Below are positions 25,346 to 37,926 of a stretch of 64,000 nucleotides of DNA, piece by piece. The DNA is from Acanthacorydalis orientalis (lineage: Eukaryota > Arthropoda > Insecta > Megaloptera > Corydalidae). A program made the position numbers and the translations under genes. How positions within the stretch are numbered: the first letter of the stretch is position 1; every line of letters starts with the position of its first letter. The DNA is taken from positions 7,302,501 through 7,366,500 of the forward strand of contig CM068320.1 in NCBI GenBank assembly GCA_034766995.1, read 5' to 3'. The notes beneath the pieces were generated by a model. The model was not told where the DNA came from. It did no database searches and saw only the letters and a program-made list of their open reading frames with translations.

Positions 25346-26765
25346 TATCGGATAAGATTTTTTTGCATACTACGGGTTACTGACAATACGTTTTATTGAA
25401 CTACGAACGTTTATCGATCGGACTCATACTTTTACATACAACTTGAAAAACATTTTTCTCATTGAGATTTCAGTTACATTTATTCAATTCATGTATTTTA
25501 TTCTGAAAAAAGGTTAACAGTCATTCTACATTCTTTAAAAAATATACTAAAACTGCTATTTAACTAAAATAAACTATTACTCTCCTTTATCGATGTTAAA
25601 ATGTTAACATTGTTTGCTATTATAACTTTTTATAATTTAAATTACGTACAAAAATATTTAATTGAAACTAAAATTTATGTTTTATTTTATTATACTCCTA
25701 TATATAAAAATGTGTATACAATGTTTCATGTTATCTTTTAGTTTATTATTTTTAATTCACAGGTCAACTCTAGCAAAATATTTAGATCTTGTTTGTATAA
25801 AAATACACCTAGTGATAACAAATTCTTTTTATACAGAAAATATTGAAATATTGTTAGTTTTCATCTTAATGCTTAACTATTTACACTTTTTATTTAATGA
25901 ATATAGTAATGGAGTTTTTTTGAAAAAATAGCTTATTTACGTCTTAGAGCTTCTAATAATGATCGATTCATATACAAGATGTTAATATTTTATTATATTC
26001 CATAGGAAAACTTTTATACAACCTGAAATATGATATAATATAGTTCTGAAACTGTGAATAAATTCATTTTCACAAATGAAATACATTCTTTCTTCAAAAA
26101 AGAAAAAAAGTATGATCATAAATATTCTATGAAAGATTTTTTTACATTTTTGATTACAAAACTTTTTAAGTTTTTGCGGTGAGAAAGTATAAATAGTTCA
26201 ATAGTGAAAATGTAAATTTCGTAAACATAAGTAAATTTATATTTTTTATTAGATTAAAATTTATTTGGTTTTATTATCACGAACCAATTAATGTTTTTGA
26301 TCATTGCATCAATCCAATTATAGTTAAGTGAAAGAGAAAAATAAAGCGAATTATTAATCAAACAAATAAGTAAATAAGCTGTTTGAAGAAGAATTATGTA
26401 TTGAAATGAGATGTGTTATGACAAAATTCTTTTACATAAAAATTTAATTGTAATAAAATAATTAATTTTTTATCTAAGAACTAGTATAAAACTTGTCAAA
26501 ATTGACGGGGAAATAGGAAAAAACATAGAACAAAAACTGTTTATTGGTTTACAACATAATATATTTAAACATAAAAAAAAACAGAACGAAACTTAATGAA
26601 GTAAACTTGAAACCTATAAAATAACAAAATGAAAATGTCTTGTCACTCTGAAATGTTGGGTTTTATTATTATTAAATACATTGATCAATATTGAAATGCA
26701 TAAAATATTGAAAAATTTAATAAATTTCTAGTGAAAAATAGAAGCAATTGAAAAAATAATAAATA
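25346..26765. other. AT-rich DNA, no gene seen
   Basis: An 89-codon frame at 25662-25931 is Leu/Phe/Ile-rich, as expected of AT-rich noise. A TTTTCACAAATGAAATAC motif near 26058 resembles a foldback-family end but its partner arm was not found. Confidence 0.45.
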
Positions 26766-27317
26766 TTAGGTTGGTAGGAAAATAATTGCAGTTTTTGTTT
26801 TCTAATCCTAATCTTACTTTTTCTCAGTGAAATCGTCATTTCAACATATGTTAATATCTTTTTAAAGTGCATTTTTCGGTCTTTATTTGGTTTCATCAAC
26901 TTTGGTTTTATTATTAATTTTGCTTCAAATTGAGCTATTGAATGAAAGATGGAAAAGAAGGAAAGAAGAGCAAAATTTTTGTATGAGTTCAAAATGGGTA
27001 ATAAATCAACAGAAATTGCTCCTATACTAAACTATACTTTTGATGTGGGTACTATTAAGGAACGTACAGTGGAATAGTAGTTCCAAAAATTTCGTGTCGA
27101 GGACGAGAGCCTTGAAGATGAAGAAGGTTATGGACGTCCTTTTTCTGTTTATAACAAAAAACTGAAGTCGTTAATTGAATCAGGCAAAACAATTCGAGAG
27201 CTTGCATAAAAATTAGGCGTTAGTCATTTAACAATTTTGGACCACTTAAAACCAATTAAATTAAAAAAATTATGAATTTGAAAGCTATAAACCACAATTA
27301 TTTTTCTATCAATCTAA
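26766..27317 (+). mobile_element. cecropia-like mini-mariner copy 3 (HTH domain only)
   Basis: 552 bp between TA dinucleotides. The terminal repeats TTAGGTTGGTAGGAAAATAA and CAATCTAA are the best preserved of the family. The frame near 26948 gives MEKKERRAKFLYEFKMGNK, IAPILNYTFDVGTIKERTV, EDEEGYGRPFSVYNK, KTIRELA and GVSHLTILDHLKPIKLKK, with scattered stops. It then passes directly to the 3' end (MNLKAINHNYFSINL). This copy reads most clearly as the N-terminal HTH domain of a mariner transposase joined to the read-through 3' terminus. Confidence 0.88.
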
Positions 27318-27324
27318 TAATTTA

Positions 27325-27951
27325 ATCCACAGTACGTAACTCCTTACTTTTATTGTTAACCACATATTTGACACTTCGTGAGTGGCTTCATTTTGACGAG
27401 AATACTACATTTTTCCTCTGCGAAAATTCTCGGTAACGTTGCGTTTTCAAATGCGTCATTCCGAAACATGTCAATTTTATAATGTTACATAATGCAATGA
27501 CCATATACTTTTTTGCAATGAAATTGAAAGGTAATTTGATAAAAAATACGAGACAAAACTTGACCTACAGAAACAATCCGGCGATCGATGAATCTACCGT
27601 CTGCTACATGTCGAAATAACGAGGTTGTGTTTGGTGATTACCATAGGTTTAATTTTTGCAAGATTGTTTAATAAATAAAAGTCATTTTTACGATAACCGG
27701 TATGGTGATCACCACGTGTCGGCCATAAATCACTCGTGATAGATCAGTATATTTTATCACAGAATATTGCCGTGTCCGACAAAAGTATTGCGCCGTATTG
27801 ACAGTCCGACAGAAAAAAAACGCGTTTGAAAACGCAGAGTTACCGAGAATTTTCTCAGAGGAAAAGTGTGGTAGACTCGTCAAAATGAAGCCACTCACGA
27901 AGTTTCAAATATGTAGCATACAATAAAATTAAGGGGTTAGGTACTGTGGAC
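27325..27951. mobile_element. MITE with about 125-bp terminal inverted repeats
   Basis: The left 125 bp (from TCCACAGTACGTAACTCC through TTCGTGAGTGGCTTCATTTT to TTCTCGGTAACG) is repeated inverted at the right end, at roughly 85 percent identity by eye. TA flanks both ends, consistent with a Tc1/mariner-type MITE. The roughly 380-bp centre has no coding capacity and includes a GGTGATCACC palindrome. It lies only 7 bp from the mini-mariner to its left, so two TA-targeting elements sit side by side. Confidence 0.75.
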
Positions 27952-28655
27952 TAATTGATCATAAGCACCATAAAATATATAAATATTAGTGTAAGTTTAT
28001 TTAGACAACTTTCATATCGGTCAGAGACTCGGTTAATGATTTATAGCACATTTTTGCTTATTAATATAAGATTTTTGTTGATGTTATGAAGTCGTGGATT
28101 ATTATTGTGGACTTAATATTAAATGAGAAGAATGTAAAATGATAGAGAAGTCTATTTTAAATCGAATTAGTAGTAATTTGTAAATCATTTGATGTGTTTA
28201 GAATATCACAATCTGAAAATATAAATTGATTTTACCACAATAAGGAATTAATATCATTAAAATTAATTTACAGATTAAAGATTTATGTTAAAAAATTATT
28301 GTTTCAGAAAAATCTATGAACAATTTATAAATAATTTATGCTAAAATTAATAATATTCTTTTATAATTAAACAAATGAAATTATTTTCATAGTGGTAGAA
28401 GCGCGTTTAAGGAAAAAAGCATCCAGTTATGTTTTGCGCATGCTCTATTAAAATTTAATTCAGTTTATGTTAAGAGAAACATGTATGAAATATATCATCT
28501 TTCGTATACTTCAATCAAAATTATTATATTACCTATATTCGTAATGTGCAAATAAAATTCAGCTGACAGTAGATAAACTTGTTCGTCAAAAAAAAACCTT
28601 ACAAAATATTCTCATCTTCCGTAATGTTTATATCTTTCATACACGGAATATAACC
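27952..28655. other. AT-rich DNA, no gene seen
   Basis: No frame, repeat or RNA gene recognised. Confidence 0.45.
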
Positions 28656-29180
28656 GTATTGACGACGTAGAATCCAATCTGCAGCAGACAAATGACAATA
28701 GTATTAAACTAAATAACATGACAAATTCTATCTGGGCGCACCCAATAAAGTATCGGTAGCAGAAGAAGGCGTATAGTAAAAAAGAAGTATCAGCGAACGA
28801 CGGAAAACAAAAGAAATGAAGAACGTTGGTCGAGTGAACGTCATTTCTGTCTTATATTGAAAGCTCAAACTTCAAACGAGAGTCGTGGAATGACTGCAAA
28901 AGCACAGGCCCGAGTCCCCCGCGTCATTTATAAGAAACACGAGCCCCAGAGAATGAAACAAGCTACGTGGACAGAATTTCGCCCGGCGGCCGACAGACTG
29001 AACGACCGACGGACCGATCGGACGGTCGGACGCCGCGTTGGCGCTGTCTGACGGCGGACTCTGGGTGCCTCCGGTTCACGACACGTGCCGTTGCGTCACA
29101 TTTCCGTTGCTCGTTGTATGTGCGTGCGCGTGTTGTTGTCATAACCACTTGAGACCGCAGGGGACTGATTACTTGAGGTA
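28656..29180 (+). promoter_or_regulatory. CpG-rich island, promoter or 5' exon candidate
   Basis: The most GC- and CpG-rich part of the window, densest at 28900-29150 with many CGG/CCG/GACCG motifs. A TATA-like TTTATAAG is at 28927-28934. The island ends at TTGAG|GTATAT near 29177, a possible splice donor, where the sequence turns abruptly into TA/CA microsatellite. Open frames overlap on both strands here (28857-29051, 28967-29152, and the minus strand), which is expected from low stop frequency in GC-rich DNA. None shows a known domain. Strand is uncertain. Confidence 0.35.
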
Positions 29181-29199
29181 TATATTTTTATATAATATA

Positions 29200-29243
29200 G
29201 TAAATATATATACAAGTATATATACACACACACACACACATAT

Positions 29244-29300
<57 letters not shown>
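29200..29300. repeat. (TA)n with (CA)n block
   Basis: TA repeats, about nine CA units near 29225-29240, then TA again to 29299, just downstream of the CpG-rich island. Confidence 0.9.
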
Positions 29301-29302
<2 letters not shown>

Positions 29303-29877
29303 ATATTTATTCACAATTCTGTACTAATTGAATTAATTATCGTAATTATCGGCATTACAATAATCTCAATAACACTCTAATCATCACAACATACAATTTA
29401 ATAATAAATATTAAATTCATGCTCAATTAAAGACGAATTCGTATTTCATTGACAAATTAATTTACATGATATTTTATATTCATTTATTATAAGATTGTTA
29501 ATAACCGCTATCTTCTTTAATAGAAAAGAAAAGGGGTATTTTTATATTGTATACTACACAAGAAAATTAATAATAGTTTAATATGTGAATTGTTATTAAA
29601 TGTACTTTTTACATTTTATAGTCGTGCATGTTTCATGTTATTTTTATCGTCACTGTCAATCTGTCTACGACAGAACATTCTTAAAATATATGTATTTTTG
29701 TGTTATATTTTATAATCTTTTTTATACATTTTTTATATACTAAGAAAATAAATGAAGATAACACATATAATATAAATTGTTTATAGAGGAAAGTAATAAG
29801 CGAAAACTAGTAACTTTTCCTCTCCAGTTAATTTTCTTCCAGCAAAGTTGAAGAAAATACTTGTTACGAATTGTGAT

Positions 29878-29933
<56 letters not shown>

Positions 29934-32494
29934 CTAATTTCTACATTTTTGAATCATATCACGTTTCTTGGCAGCCTTTGAGTTTTTGAATGTTAAATGA
30001 TAGTGTACTTAGCAAATGTAGATTAGTGATATTCTAATTTATTATTTTTTTTTAATTTTCATTTTTACGGTTTTAGAAATTATTTACTTACAAGTGAAAA
30101 AAATTGTTTACGAGCATGTATTTGTAGCTTGTATACCTTATAAATAATTTACTTTATTACTGGAAAAGTTTTGTAATACACGTAGCAGAAAAAAATAATA
30201 CAATTTTTCGAAAAGCAATACTTAAATGTATTTTTTTTCTATGAAGTTTATTGGCTGGATCCTTGCTTGTAGTCATATTACGTCAAGTCAAGTCATGTCC
30301 TAATTCAAAAATCTGTAGTTAAAAAAATTGAAATTCCCTTTGAAAAACTTTTTCGAAAGGCACTTAATCACATTAGGTGAGGATAGGTTAAGCTACGTTA
30401 GGTCAAATCAGATCAGATCAAATAGATTAGTATAGAACAGTGGGAAAACTGCGACTCTCGAGACAATATTAGGTTTCATTAACATTTTTCCTCAACATTT
30501 ATTAATAATCTATAGTAGTATCAACATTAGAATACTATATATATATATTAACAGGTCATTCACATTATCTTTTCAGTCATCTATACGCATTATGTATCTA
30601 AACGCCGTAACTCTGTTTAAACTATTAACTGGAAAAATTAAGACACAATCAAATTTTTCAATGAGTAGAGATTAAATATAATCTTCTTTAGTGAGTATTT
30701 TTGTGTTTAATTGTATTTTTTTATTATTTGTATATACAATTTTAAAATAATCTGTAGATCTTGAACTTTCAAAAATGTATGAAAAGTATTATATGCGGTA
30801 TTTATTACCGTAAAGTTGCCCACTCCTGGTATAAGACAATGATTCCAAAGAACTAAATTTTCAAGGAATTGATTTTTTAATAAATTATATATTAAAGAAT
30901 TGTCTTCCAAAGAAACTTTCTAAAATATTCATGGATAACAAGTAAGCATACAAAATTTGCTTTGGCCCGAAGAAGTGATTGTTTCATTTGTTAATAAAGT
31001 AAATATAAATACATAAATTAATCATTAGCAACTTTATATAGACTAGCTGAAATGTTTTTAAAGTATAAAAATGTAATCAGTGGAGAACGGTTTATAAATG
31101 TGTTAATATTATTAAGAATATTGAAAAAAAGTTACACATTTTTGAATCGAAGTGGATTAAATCAAAACTATTTATAACTAGTCAATTAGTTGAGATCAGG
31201 AGAAAGAGATATTAAATTGATGAGGAAATAATTAGATGTGAGGCAAATTTATTTTACATTTTTGTGAAATGTTGTGAAAAATACATTAAATTTGAAAGCA
31301 AATATATAGAAAATTTATAAACGTATACTCAAATTTTACCTTCAAAACATGTGGTTACATTGGAAAAATTTTAAATTATTTCTGTGTCGATTTGAATAAT
31401 ATTTGCAGATGGCTCATGAGCAGAAACCAATGATTAAATAAAGTCAAGACTGGTGAGAAATTATACAAAATTTACTTATAAGTTAATATATTCATATCTT
31501 TTTATATATTTGATTTATTTGAATAAGAATAATTTTGCATCAATTATAGTTGTAATACATTACTTAAAAATGTTATACACTTTTTATTTATATTACTTAA
31601 AACACTATTACTTTAAATGAAAATAAATACACAATCAATTAGAAACAATAAATAAAACTTTTAATTCTTATTCTATTTAGATCAATAAAACAAATACATA
31701 TCAAACATTCTATTTAATATTTTTGATATAATAAGAGAAAGCACACAATATAAACGGTGTCAAAAAACACATAAGCAGATATGTTGTATTGCTGCAGTAT
31801 TTCCTTTTCAACGTTGTTTGTTCCGAAGAAAGGATACGAGAGATTTTTGAAAAGCTTACACATAATGATCTCCTCATATTTTAACAATAATTTTATTTAT
31901 TTATTCATATTGTTTTTCTTCTAAATTTTTTCCCGACGAATTTCATTGTTCACACTACACTTTTGACTTTTAGAATAGCGTTATAAATTCCAGATAATTT
32001 GCATTTTCTGTATGCGTATTAATTTAAATATGTAAATGAATATATACATTATTAACTTATTTATATATGTGTTGCAGAAGAATTACATACAATATTATAT
32101 ATATATATATATATGTAATACATATGTATAAATGCTTTATGTGAGCACATCTCTTATTAAAAATAATATACTTATTTGTATATGCAATTAGTAAATTAAA
32201 TTTCACAAAATTATGTATTTTGTAAAACACACATTACTTCAGTTTTCGATTGAAACACATATTTTAATCATATTTTCTTATAACTAGCATATATGTTAAA
32301 ATTTATTTTTGATTCATTTACTGTTTTATTATATATAAATAGAAGATTAGATTATATATAGAATAGAAGTTTATCAAACTTCGTTCTGTTTGGGAAAATA
32401 TTTTGTATTTTATTATATTTAACCAAATTATAAAATTGTACATGAACTCAAAAATAGCTTTTGACCCTATGATTAAATTTATTTTTCTAAATAT
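29301..32494. other. AT-rich DNA, no gene seen
   Basis: (TA)n at 29880-29927 and shorter runs at 30536 and 32093. The stretch 30285-30430 has short CAAGTCAAGTC, TTAGGTGAGGATAGGTTAAG and CAGATCAGATC repeats, but no known element. No coding signal. Confidence 0.45.
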
Positions 32495-32740
32495 TTTTTT
32501 TGTTTACAACCTGCAAATTTTTGTGATCAAAATTTTTCAAAAATAACCATTGATTACTTTGAGGGGTGTCTATGCATATTACTATGTTGATGTGTGAAGG
32601 TATAAAAAAAATCTTATTTGAAATATTTTTCTGTACCATACAGCTCTGAGAATGATATAAACTTCATTAAAAACCGTCACTCAAAATGATCAATAATGAA
32701 TTATTGAACATTTTTGATCAAACAATTGTGTCTTATAGGG
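32495..32740. mobile_element. diverged foldback MITE
   Basis: Both inner arms of the foldback family are visible: TTGTGATCAAAATTTTTCAA on the left, AATTATTGAACATTTTTGATCA on the right. The central CTCTGAGAATGAT motif is at 32644-32656. The outer ends are not clear. Confidence 0.4.
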
Positions 32741-32929
32741 GAATTGAAAATTTATTTTTCAATAATAAATATGGTGCTCAGAAGCTTATAAATTGGGAAT
32801 TTATTTATTTCTTTACGGCGTGCTTAGCTGCTGTATTTACTCATATTAAACTCATGATTTTAAATTTAAAAATACGAATTGAAACTATCCTTACATATAG
32901 ACGAGAAGGTTGGAGTTAAAAAAGGTTGG

Positions 32930-33045
32930 TTGAAGTTTTAACGCAAGACATTTGGAAAGAACTCCAATTACCATCAATGCGATATCCAAGCTTGTGATAA
33001 AATTTGAAAAAAAAGGATCTGTGTTGCATGAATTTAGATTCGGTT
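32930..33045 (+). pseudogene. transposase N-terminal helix-turn-helix fragment
   Basis: The plus strand reads ARHLERTPITINAISKLVIK, then FEKKGSVLHEFRFG and a stop. This is the pattern of the N-terminal HTH of IS630/Tc-like transposases (xxTINxIxKxxxKFExxGSVxxxxRxGRP). Nothing of the catalytic domain follows on this strand. It lies next to a minus-strand HFHL-family element but in the opposite orientation, so it is either a separate fragment or a rearranged piece. Confidence 0.4.
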
Positions 33046-33169
33046 AACCGCATAATTAATTTAGGAAGTCAGCCTATAAATTTCTGCAAGGTGTTACTGT
33101 TATAATTATTTTTACAAAAAATAAGTCTTAAAGTTTTAACAATTTTATCATACATACAAGGTTTGAATA

Positions 33170-34440
33170 AGAATACTAAAAATGTCCTAAATGATATATA
33201 TTGTAATAACGCTTGATAGATGAACTCCATTTATTTACACGTATTCTTCTAATCTTATTCGAAAATTTTCTATTAAGCGTCTTAATATGTATGGTAAAAT
33301 GCTCGCAAATGATTCTTGGATTTTTAATTTAAATTCAGGGATAGTGTGTGGTCGATCAATATCCACCTTGCTCTTTAGATAACCTCAAAGAAAATAATCA
33401 CATCGCGTCAAATCTGGGTACCTTGCTGACAAAACCACAGTTCAATTTTTGAAAATGATATGGTTTGGAAAGAGTTCTCTTACAGCGGGCATAGACACTA
33501 GCAGTATGACTTTTTACCTAATTTTATCGAAACCATGTATTTTTTTGTATATTATATATATATATACAAAATTATATTATTTTATGTTACATTATTTTAT
33601 GTATATTTGAGAAGAATTAATTTTTGCATCAAAAATATTGTAATTATGTGTAAATTATGTGTTGTAATTATGAGCTTCTGTTAAAATTTGTATCATTTTT
33701 GTTATCTTTTCAAAGAAGAATGGCCCTATAATAGTGAAAGACGAAATAACACATCGTACAATAAGTTTTAAACAATGTAACAGCTTTTAATGTGATGCAG
33801 ATGGGTTCTCAGTACTCCAATATCGACTATTCTGTTTATTCACATAGCTATTTAAATGAAAATGCGCTTCATCTGTCATGAATAAATAGTGAATCATGTT
33901 TTCATCTCCATCCAAAAGTGCGTGCATACCTTGACAAAAACTCATGCGAGTAGGCAAATCAGTATATTTTAACTCTTAAACAATTTTAATTTTGTACGGA
34001 GGAAAATTGAAATATTTATGTACTTTTCTACTTATCGATATGTTACTAATGTTCAATGCACTTATGGGCTGAATGTCGTAAGCTACACTTTACAACAACA
34101 TAACATGATCAGTGTTTTATAGTGTTCTTTTCTAGTATTCGACTGTTCTTCTGGATCATGGATGCTTCAAATTTAATGAGGAATCAATTTCTACAAACTT
34201 CTGAACCCACACGTTGATTGTATGAGCGGTCGGTACCTGCTCACGACGCGGAATGTTATAATATTGTGAAATAGCCGTTGTACTGTTGTAGTAGACTCAT
34301 TTTTTGTAAAGTGATTTCAAAACAAAAGCTCGAAGTGTACCGAATCACTGCTTCATGTTTTTTCTAAATGGCCATGAATAACTAAGAATACCTTACTTAA
34401 TTTTATCGCCTCATTTCAACGGTAAATGAATAAGTTTGCT
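33170..34440 (-). mobile_element. HFHL-family (IS630/Tc-like) element, pseudogene
   Basis: Read on the minus strand. The N-terminal HTH region (YYNIPRREQVPTAHTINVW, QKFVEIDSSLNLKHP) is at about 34270-34160, followed by ISISRKVHKYFNFPPYKI. The motif MTDEAHFHLNSYVNKQNSRY at about 33880-33815 has the first catalytic Asp intact. RCVISSFTIIGPFFF follows. The segment with the second Asp is lost around a (TA)n run at 33551-33565. The C-terminus is clear at 33420-33190: YPDLTRCDYFL (third Asp intact), then a stop where Trp is expected, then GYLKSKVDIDRPHTIPEF, ESFASILPYILRRLIENF, LEEYV and GVHLSSVI. The ends of the element are not resolved. Confidence 0.8.
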
Positions 34441-35710
34441 TTTAAAATTTCCTGCTCTACTGGTGCATATTATCGAGTATACTTATTTTTTTAAAAAAAA
34501 TTGTTAAAATCCAAATCCTTAACCATCTGCAAGAGCAAAATAACTATCTTTTATCATGAATATTAATCTCGGCATGTTTCGTCGAACACAGAAAACATGC
34601 TAATTCGTTTGTTAACATGTCTGAATGTTGAAGGAAAACACATTTTTTTTAAAAAACATGAAAGATTTTGTTAAAAATAAAATTGTGACTTGTTTCTAGA
34701 CTTTATATATTGTTATATGTTTTACAAGCATCATTAAAAAATAAGTGTAGAAAAAAGTAATTAAGATGATATTATTTATTAAATTATATAGAAGTATTTA
34801 TGTATTTTTAAAATTTTTCATTTTGATAATTTTAATTATTTATATCTATCATTTTTCTTAATTTTATCTTTTTGAAATATTTGCTTTATATAAGTATTTA
34901 AATTAGAAGTGTCTCACCAAGGCCATTGAAGACCCACAGGTCTCATGTAATTTATCTAGATGTTATATGAAGTCCGCCAAACGCTATTATAAATTTCGCC
35001 AAGTTCAGAACTCTTAAATTGTTTCAGATACTGAGATGAAACAGAAAATAACTAAATACAGAATAGAACTAAGATTTAAATATAAGTTATTAAATGGTGT
35101 ATTTATTTTTCAACGCATGTATCATTATTAATAATTTCTGCTAAGATATAAAAAGTTTCTTATAATATGTAAAAGGAATATTTTTACTACAAGTTTTTAC
35201 AAATTAATTGACAATAATGGTGATTATGGTGAAAAATAAAATGATTTTTTTGATATTTATTTTATTTTTTGTGTTTCATCTTAATATATTAAACAACTTT
35301 AGAGAAATAAGCTACTGAGTAAAATTTTCAGTCATTCCTTGTATATTTATAAAAAAAATACATATTTAACCATTTTTTATGAGAAATTTATAAAATATCA
35401 AATTATTACACAGAATGACTAAATATATTCTTTGAAAAAAAATGGTAAATTGTGATAACTAATAATTGTGAAAATTTCTAAAATATTCGCAATTATACAT
35501 TTCATATACTACGTGCTAAATTTAGGTATTTAAGGTTGGATATATCAAGTACGGTGATTTCTATACGTGCAGCCTGCGAACTAATTTACAATTGTTGTGG
35601 TTCATTGCTGAAATCGGTTGGATATACCTAATATAGATTCAATCTATATTAAATATCACAGTTTATATATTCATTTGTTGTCTATGATTTTAATTGTTAG
35701 ATTTTTATTT
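34441..35710. other. AT-rich DNA, no gene seen
   Basis: No frame or transposon recognised. The stretch near 34910-35010 is slightly less AT-rich but carries no identifiable motif. Confidence 0.45.
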
Positions 35711-36002
35711 TCACAAATGAATTCTGCTTTCACCCTACAAACCAAACCAAATATTCAGATCAAAAATATTCAATAAATTATTATTAAATAATCGATTGTC
35801 GCTTATGCACATTTCGATGACAATGGCATCATTCTCAAAACGCTAAATTACTGAAAGATTTAGCGCTCTGAGAATGATGGCGTTACCATTTAAATACGTA
35901 TAAACAACATTTGAATATTATCAAAAACAATTTATTGAATATTTTTGATAGAATAATTTGGAGTGGTTTGTGGAGTGAAAAAAGAATTCATTTGTAAAAG
36001 TG
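35711..36002. mobile_element. foldback MITE, best-preserved member
   Basis: About 292 bp that fold nearly end to end. Outer arms: TCACAAATGAATTCTGCTTT left, AAAAAAGAATTCATTTGT right. Inner arms: GATCAAAAATATTCAATAAA left, TTTATTGAATATTTTTGATA right. The centre has GCATCATTCTC facing GAGAATGATGG around a perfect 8-bp stem, CGCTAAAT/ATTTAGCG, with a 9-nt loop near 35857. It is non-coding. Relatives are at 8753, 46331 and 47842, and probably 32495. Confidence 0.7.
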
Positions 36003-36761
36003 AATTTAGTCACAGTGTGAGAATTGATATTGTTTGAATTTTATTTATTTAAAATTAATTTATATTTATTTTGAAAATCTTGTATTTATATAACTAATAA
36101 AGGAAGTATTAGCCCTAAAATTTCTTGTACCGGTAGTTAATTTTTCATTGTATATAATTGAAGTTAAACTAACAAACAGAACTATTTTTAAGATGTAAGA
36201 TATAACAAAGAATTAAAAATTTTTGAATTCTTATGTAACCATATATTCTTGAATTTGTAATGTGGAACAAGAAGAAAATATTATTGTCATTTTTTTACAA
36301 AAAGGGTGCATTTTATACATTTTAATAATTATTTTTAAACATGACTTGGAATACATTAATATTAAATATAATTATTTTAACGTAATTTTTGAACAAAATT
36401 TGATTTATTAGATGTTAAAAGTGAATCCAAATTTATAATTTTAAATATCTGTATAATTTTTTTTCAAATAAATTTTTTTTTATCGAAAAGTTTACATTAT
36501 ATTCAAGGTAACAAATTCATCTAAATATTATAATTTAGAGGCTATACAAATTTATTTTCTAAACGGATTAGTTTTTTAAAAAAAATATTTTTTAGATTGA
36601 CAGTAAGTAATTTTGTTCAAATTTTCTAACATTTTCTAAAACAAATTGTTCTTAATAAATAGAAACATGTCTTTAGGATAATGGAAAAGAAAATTCCGCT
36701 TCTATATTCTAATATTATTGTACTCTTTATTCTCTATCGCTCTGGATATATACAAATATAT

Positions 36762-36810
<49 letters not shown>

Positions 36811-37539
36811 CTGTAATATTTGCTTGAATAATATATTAAGCAATTATTCATAGAATTCAACTACTACGTAAATTATATATTTAAAAACGATTTGCAGAAA
36901 TATTAAATGCACTCGGAAATACCTTGAGAGCAATTTTCATAAATAACATTAATTTTCCGCAGGATGTCAAGTGATTCAACTTTCATGTATCATTCATAAA
37001 GTACTTCCAGCTACTTCTTCACTTGCTTCACCAGTATCGTATCTTAAAAGGAAACTTGTAGGACGATATATCTGTAGTATAATGTAAATATCTGATGTAA
37101 ATGATACAAAGTTGTTCCAGTTCAAATGCACTTTAAAGTTGTATTAATTTATTCAACACGAAATGTAAACGGTTATCTTTAAATTTGATTTAAACATTTT
37201 ATTTTTTCAGTTAATTGAGGGAGAAATATTTCTGAGTATTTTGTGGTAAGGATAAATAAATAAATGGCAAATATATAATGAATGTTTATAAAGTATGTAC
37301 TATACGTCATAAATTATACATATATATATATATATATACACATAATATCATATATACGAATATGAAATTAGTTCAATATAGTAAATTTAATTGGAAATTT
37401 ATTAGATGTTCTGGAACAGAGAAATTACATGAATACACTTTTTTTAAATTTTTAATACGTTTGATAAATTTCTACATAGACTAACATTAAATAAAACATA
37501 GTAATTTAATATATTCAATCATATTTTCTAGGTTAAATG
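36003..37539. other. AT-rich DNA with (TA)n, no gene seen
   Basis: (TA)n at 36758-36807 and 37316-37338. The 68-codon frame at 37278-37484 includes a TA run and has no recognisable motif. Confidence 0.45.
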
Positions 37540-37543
37540 TATG

Positions 37544-37601
<58 letters not shown>

Positions 37602-37693
37602 AATTTTATCTATATATATATATATATATAAATTTTATCTATATATATATATATATATAAATTTTATCTCTATATATATATATATATATAAAT

Positions 37694-37720
<27 letters not shown>
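37540..37720. repeat. minisatellite built on (TA)n, about 31-bp unit
   Basis: A block of about ten TA units followed by AATTTTATC is repeated three times in tandem, with a fourth diverged copy ending AATTATAT. The unit is roughly 30-33 bp. Confidence 0.85.
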
Positions 37721-37726
<6 letters not shown>

Positions 37727-37895
37727 TTTAATAATCATATTTTATTATATGTATATAAAATATGATTTTTGAAAATTATGATTAATTGTGTTAGGAGTAT
37801 TACAAGACAGTGTATTTAGTCACTAATGTTTACTTTCTTTATAATTGCTGTTACGAATGAATTTCAATATAAGACTGTTTACAGCCAACTGCGAA

Positions 37896-37926
<31 letters not shown>

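Noticed and set aside
25662..25931. 89-codon hydrophobic frame
   Set aside because: Leu, Ile and Phe content is what AT-rich random sequence gives; no signal peptide, domain or transcript signal can be argued.
30285..30430. TTAGG-like and GATCA-like short repeats resembling interstitial telomere sequence
   Set aside because: Only isolated, non-tandem TTAGG matches; not a telomeric array.
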